Positions 1 through 7,274 of a stretch of DNA of 10,017 nucleotides are shown in pieces. Each line of letters starts with the position of its first letter. Positions within the stretch are counted from its first letter, which is position 1. The notes under the pieces were generated by a model that was given only the letters and a program-made list of their open reading frames with translations, ran no database searches and had not been told where the DNA came from. The position numbers and the translations under genes are program-made. The stretch comes from Phycisphaerales bacterium. Lineage in GTDB: Bacteria; Planctomycetota; Phycisphaerae; Phycisphaerales; SM1A02. The stretch lies in assembly GCA_003520025.1 (NCBI GenBank), contig DOVP01000169.1, forward strand, positions 1 through 10,017, read 5' to 3'.

Positions 1-427
1 GCAATCGACCGGTCGCGGCGAATCGGTACAGGTTCAAGGTCAACCGCACACGAGCGGCGAGCGAGCGAAAGGGATCACGGCAAGGTTCGGGAAGTTCGGT
101 CATCACGGCTTCGAGCCGCCGTTTGGCCATCGGACCGAACATGTCATCGCCCGCGGCGCGATCGGCGGCGGCGATGACGACGGCGGCTTCGCCGGCTCCC
201 TCGTCGGTGGTCTCTTCAACCCGCTCCAGTACGGCCACCGAGGTATTCAACGTCTTGATGCCAGCATTTGGAAAACGAACCGTCACACTCCAGCACGGCT
301 CACCCGCGACCTGCGAGCGGGCGGCACGCGTCACCGTACCAACCCCCCATTCGGGTTTGCTCGGCACCCGCGCACGATCGCCGTACGACCAAGGCGCTTC
401 GGATGCGGACTGGCTACCGCTCACCAT
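1..427 (-). CDS. DUF3553-domain protein, 5' part (runs off left edge)
   Basis: An open frame reads leftward from ATG at 427 to the window edge without a stop, giving 142 residues of a longer protein. Residues about 14-70 resemble DUF3553: a basic/aromatic start (WSYGDRARVPSKPEWGVG, about 13-30), then a beta-rich stretch ending in VRFPNAGIKTLN (50-61). That is the usual 'xWGxGxV...VxFxxaGxKxL' pattern. A charged, Ala-rich linker follows (about 70-100), then an apparently helical segment (about 103-140). The start is supported by GGGAG a few bases upstream on the minus strand; a GTG lies directly after the ATG. DUF3553 is a small SH3-like fold of unclear role, found alone and as the tail of some UvrD-type helicases, so a nucleic-acid or protein contact role is only a guess. 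The gene lies downstream of gdhA on the same strand but 298 nt away, so it probably has its own promoter. Confidence 0.72.
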   Translation of the reverse strand, partial: MVSGSQSASEAPWSYGDRARVPSKPEWGVGTVTRAARSQVAGEPCWSVTVRFPNAGIKTLNTSVAVLERVEETTDEGAGEAAVVIAAADRAAGDDMFGPMAKRRLEAVMTELPEPCRDPFRSLAARVRLTLNLYRFAATGRL

Positions 428-725
428 CAGGACTCCCTCAATTCGAGTGTCGGATTGGGCTCAATTCGCCGACCACGGAGGTCGACAGCGCCTTCCATCA
501 ACGCGTTGAGCGTACCTCATAAGAGGAGGGAACGCAAGGAAGGATTGGGACCGCAGCCTGATTCCCCGATTACGGGTGACCCAGGACAATGGGAGCAAAT
601 GAGGAGTGTGTAATCCAAGGAGAAAGGACGTTGGCAAACTCACCGCACTCGGTGTCAGCAGCGAGGTTGTGACGCTGCCGACACTCGACTTTCTTCTCTC
701 TGCGCCCTGCTGGCGAAGCCGCCCA
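428..725. other. Non-coding gap between gdhA and the DUF3553 gene
   Basis: I find no convincing gene in these 298 bases; open frames crossing it read as low-quality Arg/Ser-rich shadows. Read on the minus strand, the gdhA transcript first meets two small perfect hairpins. One has a 6-bp stem (658-663 with 673-678, 9-nt loop). The other has a 5-bp stem (641-645 with 650-654, 4-nt loop). Only a short T run (AGTTT on the minus strand) follows, so a rho-independent terminator is possible but weak. Nearer the DUF3553 gene is the promoter candidate listed separately. Confidence 0.5.
509..537 (-). promoter_or_regulatory. Candidate promoter for the DUF3553 gene
   Basis: On the minus strand TTGCGT (537-532) and TACGCT (514-509) are separated by exactly 17 bases. 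Each matches the sigma-70-type -35 and -10 consensus at three of six positions. Initiation would fall near 502, giving a leader of about 75 nt before the ATG at 427. The spacing is ideal but the hexamers are poor, so this is a tentative call. Confidence 0.25.
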
Positions 726-2117
<1,392 letters not shown>

Positions 2118-2224
2118 GGTGTGGGTCCTTCTCCCGGAGCGGGCCACTGGGCGAAATGTATCCTGATCCGAACAGTCCGAATGATACCGACTGAGGACAT
2201 CTCAGCGTATCCTGAACTCTCCAG
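2118..2224. promoter_or_regulatory. Divergent gdhA/tyrA control region with short repeats
   Basis: This 107-nt gap must hold the start signals of both genes. It contains a 9-bp direct repeat GTATCCTGA (2158-2166 and 2207-2215), a TCCGAA repeat (2167-2172 and 2176-2181), and GATACC (2183-2188), which is GGTATC on the other strand. It also has a perfect inverted repeat CTGAG-GACAT-CTCAG (2191-2205). TATCCT (2208-2213) could be a -10 box for tyrA. TACATT on the minus strand (2160-2155) could be one for gdhA. No good -35 is visible for either. The repeats could be operator half-sites, but no regulator is identified. Confidence 0.4.
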
Positions 2225-3388
2225 ATGAGCACTTCTTCCCAACCTGAGCAGCCGATCCCGCCGGCCCTCCAGACGCTGCGGGACCGCATTGACCAGATCG
2301 ATCACCAGTTCATGGACCTGCTCGCTGAACGGCATCGGGTCGTGGGCGAAGTGGCCGCGGTGAAGCGAGAAACGGGCATACCCATCCGGGATGATGGACG
2401 GGAGGCGGCCCTGCTGGCAGATCGCCGCAGTGTGGCAGACCGCAGCGGGCTGAATCCGGAAGTCACCGAAAGCCTGTTCAGGCTCGTGCTGTGGGCGAGC
2501 CGGAATCGGCAAGCGCAGTTGCACGCCGCAGTACCACAGGATCTGACATCTCAGAGAGTCGCCGTCATTGGCGCCGAGGGCGGCATGGGAACCATGATGA
2601 GCGGCCTACTGCAGGATCTGGGCAACGAGGTGCTTACCGTTGATCGAAACACCACACTCACGATCGAGCAGGCAGCGGCATCCGCCGACGTCGTGCTGGT
2701 CTCGGTGGATATCCGCGAGACCGAAGAAGTCATCCGCCGAGCGGGGCCCCATCTTTGCGAGGATTCGCTCTTCACCGACGTGACCAGCACCAAGCATGAT
2801 CCCGTCGCGGCCATGCTTGCCTCAAGCACCGCCAGTGTGATCGGAACACATCCACTGTTCGGTCCGGGCGTCCACAGTCTGCAGGGGCAGCGGATTGCCA
2901 TCACCCCCGGACGCCTTGTCGACGGTACCGATTGGATGACATGGCTGACGAGTACCCTCCGCGCCGCGGGACTCACCCTGCTGGAAACCACGCCCGAAGA
3001 CCATGATCGGGTCATGGCCGTCGTGCAGGTACTCACTCACTTCTCGACCGAGGTCATCGGGCGGACGATGGAACATCTCGACGTATCCATCGAAGAGACG
3101 CTCCGATTCACCAGCCCGATCTACCACCTCGAACTGCTGATGACGGCGCGGCATTTCGCCCAGTCGCCGAATCTGTACAGCGCCATTCAGATGTCAAATC
3201 CAAATACCAAGGAGGTCGCTACTGCCTTCCGCGCAGCGGCGGCCGAGTTCGACGCCCTCGTTCAGAGCGGAGATGCCGCGGCCTTCCGCGAGGCCTTCGG
3301 CGAGGTGTCGGCCTTCTTCGGGGACTTCGCCGAAACAGCCCTCGCCGAATCAACACATCTGATCGACCGGTTGGTGGAACGCAGTTAA
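2225..3388 (+). CDS. tyrA: Bifunctional chorismate mutase / prephenate dehydrogenase (T-protein)
   Basis: A 387-residue fusion catalysing chorismate to prephenate, then NAD-dependent oxidative decarboxylation to 4-hydroxyphenylpyruvate for tyrosine. Residues about 16-98 are an AroQ-type all-helical mutase, with LRDRIDQID (18-26) and the active-site positions R36, K47 and E60 conserved. Residues about 110-387 are a prephenate dehydrogenase of the E. coli T-protein type. It shows a GxxGxMG nucleotide loop (116-122), GTHPLFGP (207-214), VLTHFST (269-275) and SPIYHLELLMTARHFAQ (297-313). By manual alignment K190, H209, H272 and R309 match E. coli K178, H197, H257 and R294. H301 replaces the Arg at about position 286. 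Length is close to E. coli's 373. An in-frame TGA at 2213-2215 makes the ATG at 2225 the first possible start, yet no Shine-Dalgarno sequence is visible. Transcription probably continues into the peptidase gene 6 nt downstream. A single-chain fusion of this type is best known from gammaproteobacteria. Confidence 0.94.
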   Translation: MSTSSQPEQPIPPALQTLRDRIDQIDHQFMDLLAERHRVVGEVAAVKRETGIPIRDDGREAALLADRRSVADRSGLNPEVTESLFRLVLWASRNRQAQLHAAVPQDLTSQRVAVIGAEGGMGTMMSGLLQDLGNEVLTVDRNTTLTIEQAAASADVVLVSVDIRETEEVIRRAGPHLCEDSLFTDVTSTKHDPVAAMLASSTASVIGTHPLFGPGVHSLQGQRIAITPGRLVDGTDWMTWLTSTLRAAGLTLLETTPEDHDRVMAVVQVLTHFSTEVIGRTMEHLDVSIEETLRFTSPIYHLELLMTARHFAQSPNLYSAIQMSNPNTKEVATAFRAAAAEFDALVQSGDAAAFREAFGEVSAFFGDFAETALAESTHLIDRLVERS

Positions 3389-3394
3389 ACCACG

Positions 3395-4171
3395 ATGTCC
3401 CTACTCCGCAAACACCACCGCCGCAAACTGCTGGAATCGCCTTTCCCCGAAGCGTGGCAGGACATACTCGATGCGGATGTGCCATACACGCAGTTACTGG
3501 ACGAGGCCGAACTGGCTCGCCTTCGCGAAACCATCACCATCCTCATAGACGAGAAGTATTGGGAGGGCTGCGGGGAACTAGAAATGAACGATCGCGTGCA
3601 GGTGGTGATTGCTGCGCAGGCAGCCATCATGCTGCTGCACCTCGACGCCACCGACTACTTCCACAACGTTCGAACCTTTTTGGTGTACCCCACGGCCTAT
3701 GTACAGTCGCAGGAGCGGGTCGGCTCAGACGGGCTGGTCCATTCCGGCTCGGCCAACCTCGGGGAGGCTTGGTACAACGGTCCGGTCGTCCTCTCGTGGA
3801 AGGATTCGCTGCAAGCGGCGCATTCACCCGGCCGCGGGCTCAACGTCGTCTTCCACGAACTCGCCCACGCGGTAGACATGATGGCCGGCACAACCAATGG
3901 CACTCCGATGCTCAAGAACCGCGAGGACTATGCCTCATGGAACAGCACCATGTCGGAAACCTTCGCCGCCTTGCGGAAGCGGTATGCCGGCGGTGGACGG
4001 GACGTTATCCGCCCCTATGGGTTGACCAATGTGGCCGAGTTCTTCGCCGTCACGACCGAGTGCTTCTTTGACGACCCGATTCGCTTCCAAAAGGCCCACC
4101 CAAAGGTCTATGAGCACTATGCCCGATTCTGGGGACAAGATCCCGCGAGTCGCTCCTGGCCGCGGGGCTGA
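3395..4171 (+). CDS. mtfA: Zinc-dependent peptidase of the M90 / MtfA family
   Basis: A 258-residue, apparently cytosolic protein, near the 265 aa of E. coli MtfA. The zinc motif is HELAH (154-158), with two His ligands and catalytic E155. The third ligand candidate is E214 in NVAEFFAVTTECFFD (212-226), the usual second M90 motif. Other family features are the AAQAAIMLL helix (73-81), FLVYPTAYV (95-103), the Trp-containing VVLSWKDSL strand (131-139) just before the catalytic helix, and the C-terminal HPKVYEHYARFWGQDP (235-250). E. coli MtfA is an aminopeptidase that binds the glucose repressor Mlc. No Mlc or PTS gene is seen here, so that role should not be carried over. The start is the ATG 6 nt after the tyrA stop; its ribosome-binding site is weak, suggesting translational coupling. 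No signal peptide or membrane segment is seen. Confidence 0.93.
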   Translation: MSLLRKHHRRKLLESPFPEAWQDILDADVPYTQLLDEAELARLRETITILIDEKYWEGCGELEMNDRVQVVIAAQAAIMLLHLDATDYFHNVRTFLVYPTAYVQSQERVGSDGLVHSGSANLGEAWYNGPVVLSWKDSLQAAHSPGRGLNVVFHELAHAVDMMAGTTNGTPMLKNREDYASWNSTMSETFAALRKRYAGGGRDVIRPYGLTNVAEFFAVTTECFFDDPIRFQKAHPKVYEHYARFWGQDPASRSWPRG

Positions 4172-4185
4172 ATCGATCGAGCCCC
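4164..4185 (+). terminator. Candidate hairpin terminator over the mtfA stop
   Basis: GGGGCT (4164-4169) and AGCCCC (4180-4185) form a perfect 6-bp G+C-rich stem around a 10-nt loop that contains the mtfA stop codon. It is followed by CCAAAACCCC rather than a T run, so intrinsic termination is doubtful; it could instead be a 3'-end stabilising hairpin. Confidence 0.25.
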
Positions 4186-4204
4186 CAAAACCCCGCATAC
4201 TGTC

Positions 4205-4210
4205 TAGAAT
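4205..4210 (+). promoter_or_regulatory. Possible -10 box for the moxR-bat operon
   Basis: TAGAAT, preceded by TGTC, matches the sigma-70 -10 consensus at four or five positions. It sits in the only non-coding gap ahead of the bat genes. No recognisable -35 lies at the right distance. If it is used, transcription would begin near 4217 and leave a leader of about 95 nt that contains the hairpins described next. Confidence 0.28.
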
Positions 4211-4287
4211 CCGTCCGAACCTCACTTCAGGGCCGTCCGTAGCCATCTCACAAGGCGGACGGGATGCTCGCAAGGGTGCGAGTATCC
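4211..4287 (+). promoter_or_regulatory. Structured leader upstream of moxR: competing stems and an 11-bp hairpin
   Basis: GGATGCTCGCA (4262-4272) pairs with TGCGAGTATCC (4277-4287) around an AGGG loop. This gives 11 pairs with a single G-U wobble, ending 15 nt before the moxR ribosome-binding site. Just upstream, CCGTCCG occurs twice (4211-4217 and 4233-4239), and either copy can pair with CGGACGG (4256-4262), which touches the foot of the hairpin. The pairings are read directly from the sequence; any regulatory role is inference. It matches no riboswitch class I recognise. A weak alternative is that the hairpin ends readthrough from mtfA, but it has no T run after it. Confidence 0.45.
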
Positions 4288-4302
4288 GCTTCCCCCGCTC
4301 CT

Positions 4303-4308
4303 GGAGGA
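4303..4308 (+). promoter_or_regulatory. Ribosome-binding site setting the moxR start
   Basis: GGAGGA lies 5 nt before the ATG at 4314, an excellent match to the anti-Shine-Dalgarno sequence at the right distance. A second site, GGAGA (4346-4350), lies 5 nt before an in-frame ATG at 4356. The stronger upstream site favours 4314, but the shorter product starting MNSTQQ is possible. Confidence 0.65.
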
Positions 4309-4313
4309 TCTCG

Positions 4314-5357
4314 ATGTCGATCGCGCAGGCCGATTTTTCGGCCACGGAGAATGCAATGAACAGTACCCAGCAGACGAGTGTCGATGCCGTCGCTCAGCAG
4401 GTAAAGGAAGCGAGCGAACCATTCCGCCGCCTCGTCCGCGAGATGCACGAAGTCGTCGTCGGACAGGATGTCCTGCTCAACCGCATGCTCGTTGCGATTC
4501 TCGCCAACGGCCACCTTCTGATTGAAGGTGTTCCAGGACTTGCCAAGACGCTGGCCGTCTCGAGCCTCGCAAGAGGCATCGACACCGGCTTTCAGCGCAT
4601 TCAGTTCACACCCGACATGCTGCCCGCCGATGTCATGGGCACGCTGATCTATCGACCGCAAGAAGGCGACTTCGTCGTCAACAAGGGACCGGTCTTCACC
4701 AACATCGTCCTTGCCGACGAGATCAACCGCGCCCCTGCAAAGGTGCAGAGCGCCCTGCTTGAAGCCATGCAGGAGCGGCAGGTCACCATCGGCAAGGAAA
4801 CGCATACGCTCCCGGACCCATTTCTTGTGCTCGCCACACAGAACCCGATCGAACAGGAAGGCACCTATCCATTGCCCGAAGCGCAAGTAGATCGCTTCCT
4901 GCTCAAGGTCGTTGTCACCTATCCCACTCGCGATCAGGAGGTGGAGATCCTCCACCGGATGGCGACAACCGGCGAGTCACCGACGGTCTCTGCGGTGATG
5001 AAGCCCGAGGACATCCTCGCTGCTCGCAAGGTCGTCGACTCGATCTATCTCGACGAGAAAATCGCCAAGTACATCGTCGATATCGTGTTCGCCACCCGCG
5101 AGCCCGAACTCATCTCTCCGGAACTCGGGGCACTCGTCGAGTTCGGTGCCTCCCCCCGCGCGACCCTCGCCCTCTCCCTCGCGGCGAAAGCGGAGGCCTT
5201 CCTTGACGGCCGCGGCTACGTCGTGCCGCAGGATGTCAAGAATCTCGCCATGGATGTGCTTCGCCACCGCGTCGCAACGACCTATGAGGCAGAAGCAGAA
5301 GAAAAGACGTCGGAAGATGTGATCCAGGCCGTGCTTGATCACGTCCCGGTTCCCTGA
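4314..5357 (+). CDS. moxR: MoxR-family AAA+ ATPase
   Basis: A 347-residue cytosolic ATPase, the usual MoxR size. After a variable N-terminus (1-35) come Walker A EGVPGLAKT (71-79, K78), Walker B VLADEINRA (132-140, D135/E136), the MoxR-typical PAKVQSALLEAMQE stretch (141-154), sensor 1 VLATQNPIEQEGTYPLPEAQ (172-191, N177), the following DRFLLK (193-198) with an arginine-finger candidate, and sensor 2 GASPRATLAL (278-287, R282). MoxR proteins are thought to be chaperones that insert metals into, or remodel, VWA-domain partners, and three VWA-like genes follow here. The client is unknown. It is the first gene of the bat cluster, with 25 nt to the DUF58 gene. Reading the frame further upstream (to 4029) would overlap mtfA and add a segment without family resemblance, so it was not used. 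Confidence 0.94.
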   Translation: MSIAQADFSATENAMNSTQQTSVDAVAQQVKEASEPFRRLVREMHEVVVGQDVLLNRMLVAILANGHLLIEGVPGLAKTLAVSSLARGIDTGFQRIQFTPDMLPADVMGTLIYRPQEGDFVVNKGPVFTNIVLADEINRAPAKVQSALLEAMQERQVTIGKETHTLPDPFLVLATQNPIEQEGTYPLPEAQVDRFLLKVVVTYPTRDQEVEILHRMATTGESPTVSAVMKPEDILAARKVVDSIYLDEKIAKYIVDIVFATREPELISPELGALVEFGASPRATLALSLAAKAEAFLDGRGYVVPQDVKNLAMDVLRHRVATTYEAEAEEKTSEDVIQAVLDHVPVP

Positions 5358-5382
5358 CCATCACAGCCACGGATTCACGACC

Positions 5383-6264
5383 ATGATCCCCACCGAACTG
5401 CTCAAGAAGATCAGGCGGATCGAGATTGCCACCTCGCGGCTGGCCAGCGAACTGCTCGCTGGTCAGTACCACTCGGCCTTCAAGGGCCGGGGCATCGAAT
5501 TCGAGGAGGTCCGCCCGTATCAGCCCGGAGACGACGTCCGCGCCATCGACTGGAATGTGACGGCGAGGGCAGGGGATCCGTACATCAAGCAGTTCCGCGA
5601 GGAGCGTGAGTTGACCGTCATGCTCATCGTGGACATGAGTGGCTCACAGGGCTTCGGCACCAACGAGCAGACCAAACGCGAACTCATCACTGAACTGTGC
5701 GCCACGCTCGCCTTCTCGGCCATCCGCAACAACGACAAGGTCGGGCTGCTCGCTTTCACGGACCGCATTGAGAAGTTCGTGCCCCCCCGAAAGGGAACGC
5801 AGCACGTGCTGAGGGTGATTCGAGAACTGCTCGCCCACGAGCCGACAGGAAACGGCACCGACATCGCCGGAGCACTGGAGTACTTCCGGCATGTCCAGCG
5901 GCGTCGCTGCACCGCCTTCCTCGTAAGCGACTTTCAGGATGACGGCTGGGAGCAGGCGATTCGCGTCGTCCGCCGGAAGCACGACCTCGTCGCCATCGAT
6001 GTGGGTGATCGCCGAGAATTCGAACTACCGGAGGTCGGTCTGTTGGAGATGCGGGATGCCGAATCGGGTGAACTGGTGCTCCTGGACACAACTTCTCGCG
6101 CCGTACGTGATGCCTGGACCACGCAGGCCACTGCCGACAGCGAGCGAAGATTGGGCTGGATGCGACGCCACCGGATCGATCGCCTTCCGCTCCAGACCGG
6201 CGAGTCCTTCGTCGAAACGCTGAGCGCCTTCTTTCGGCGCCGCGAAGCGAGGATGGAACACTGA
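5383..6264 (+). CDS. DUF58 protein with VWA-like fold (MoxR partner)
   Basis: A 293-residue protein with the DUF58 signature near its N-terminus: GIEFEEVRPYQPGDDVRAI (37-55), then DWNVTARAGDPYIKQFREE (56-74). A VWA-like region follows with a complete MIDAS-type set: DMSGS (84-88), T159 in GNGTD, and D183 in LVSDF. No signal peptide or membrane helix is seen, so it is probably cytosolic. DUF58 genes almost always sit directly after moxR, and the product is taken to be the ATPase's main partner; its biochemical activity is not established. The start at 5383 begins with the family-like MIPTELLKKIRRIEI (1-15). An upstream ATG at 5335 would overlap moxR and add 16 unrelated residues. The ribosome-binding site is weak (CGGA), so coupling to moxR translation is likely. 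The stop overlaps the next start (TGATG). Confidence 0.92.
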   Translation: MIPTELLKKIRRIEIATSRLASELLAGQYHSAFKGRGIEFEEVRPYQPGDDVRAIDWNVTARAGDPYIKQFREERELTVMLIVDMSGSQGFGTNEQTKRELITELCATLAFSAIRNNDKVGLLAFTDRIEKFVPPRKGTQHVLRVIRELLAHEPTGNGTDIAGALEYFRHVQRRRCTAFLVSDFQDDGWEQAIRVVRRKHDLVAIDVGDRREFELPEVGLLEMRDAESGELVLLDTTSRAVRDAWTTQATADSERRLGWMRRHRIDRLPLQTGESFVETLSAFFRRREARMEH

Positions 6265-7274
6265 TGCGCCGCCTCCTGATCATTGCCGCAGGCCTTGCCA
6301 TCATGCCGTTCGGGTGCGAACAACCTCCAGTCGATGAGGGCATCCGCTCTGCTGTGGACCGTGGCCCCGTCCACGCCTCTGTCACAGTCTCCTCGGCCGA
6401 AGCAACCGCCGGTGAGCGGATCGCAGTATCAATCGAAGCGCAAACCGAGGCGGGCGTCATCATCGCTACGCCGCTCCTGCTCCCACCGGAGGACGCTCAA
6501 CTTGGAGGGCTGACCGTCCTGCAGTCCTCCGACACGATGGACCTTCCTCTGGAAAACGGGGGGCGGCAATGGACACAAGAACTCGTGCTGGATTCCTTCG
6601 AGCCGGGCGAGCATGAGTTTCCCGCCATCACCATCGAATTCAAGGACGAACGGAGTGAGCCAGCCGTCACCGGGCAACTGGAAACGAAACCGTTGACGGT
6701 GACCATCACATCGACCTTGGCCTCTGCCGATGCGGAACTGAACGATATTCGCGGCTGGATTGACATCCCCGGATCGCCCTGGTGGCCATGGGTACTCGCG
6801 GCGGGTTCTGGTCTTCTGCTTCTCGGGGGCGTCGGCCTGTGGCTGGGGCTTCGTGATCGCGTCGAGGGACCCCCACCGACCGCCGCCGAGATTGCCCGCG
6901 CGGCGATGCGAAGCCTGCGGGCCAAGCAGTACCTTCAGCGTGGTGAACCGGGAACCTTTTACACAAGACTGAGCAGCATCGTCCGCCAATACATCGAAGG
7001 CCGTTTCGGATTGCATGCGCCTCGCAATACAACCGATGAGTTCCTGCGGGATGCCGAACGTGATTCCAGACTCAGCGACTCGCAGCGAGCCGGTCTGCAT
7101 GCTTTCCTTCGCACTGCAGACTTGGTCAAATTCGCTATGCACGAACCCGATCTGGAACATGGCGAACACGCCATCAACGAGGCAGCCGAGTTTGTCGACG
7201 AGGTCGAGGTCGCCTTCGCCGCCATGGCAACAGATCACGGCGGAACGCCGGAACGGGAGGTCGCTCCATGCTGA
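6264..7274 (+). CDS. BatD-like / DUF4381-like membrane-anchored protein
   Basis: A 336-residue envelope protein with an N-terminal signal sequence (1-17) ending in PFGC. C18 could be lipidated, but Pro in the -3 position makes the lipobox imperfect. Residues about 36-150 look like a beta-sandwich, with ASVTVSSAEATAGERIAVSI (38-57) and LDSFEPGEHEFPAITIEF (109-126), as in BatD N-terminal domains. A transmembrane helix follows (about 174-197), then a cytoplasmic helical tail. The tail contains FYTRLSSIVRQYIEGRFGL (232-250), APRNTTDEFL (252-261) and FLRTADLVKFA (281-291), the pattern common to DUF4381 proteins and BatD C-termini. It probably links the periplasmic side of the Bat complex to the MoxR/DUF58 side. 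It overlaps the DUF58 stop by 1 nt, with GAGGA upstream. A longer, true BatD may lie beyond the right edge; exact family assignment is uncertain. Confidence 0.8.
   Translation: MRRLLIIAAGLAIMPFGCEQPPVDEGIRSAVDRGPVHASVTVSSAEATAGERIAVSIEAQTEAGVIIATPLLLPPEDAQLGGLTVLQSSDTMDLPLENGGRQWTQELVLDSFEPGEHEFPAITIEFKDERSEPAVTGQLETKPLTVTITSTLASADAELNDIRGWIDIPGSPWWPWVLAAGSGLLLLGGVGLWLGLRDRVEGPPPTAAEIARAAMRSLRAKQYLQRGEPGTFYTRLSSIVRQYIEGRFGLHAPRNTTDEFLRDAERDSRLSDSQRAGLHAFLRTADLVKFAMHEPDLEHGEHAINEAAEFVDEVEVAFAAMATDHGGTPEREVAPC

Noticed and set aside
2118..2147. Upstream GTG start for gdhA at 2147
   Set aside because: The extra ten residues are not like the family and would cover the good AGAAGG ribosome-binding site of the ATG at 2117.
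4029..4313. Longer moxR start inside mtfA
   Set aside because: The added segment shows no MoxR similarity, overlaps mtfA in another frame and runs through the hairpin region; the site at 4303-4308 supports 4314.
6429..7238. 269-codon minus-strand frame antisense to the BatD-like gene
   Set aside because: The plus-strand gene has a signal peptide, membrane helix and family motifs; the antisense product has none.
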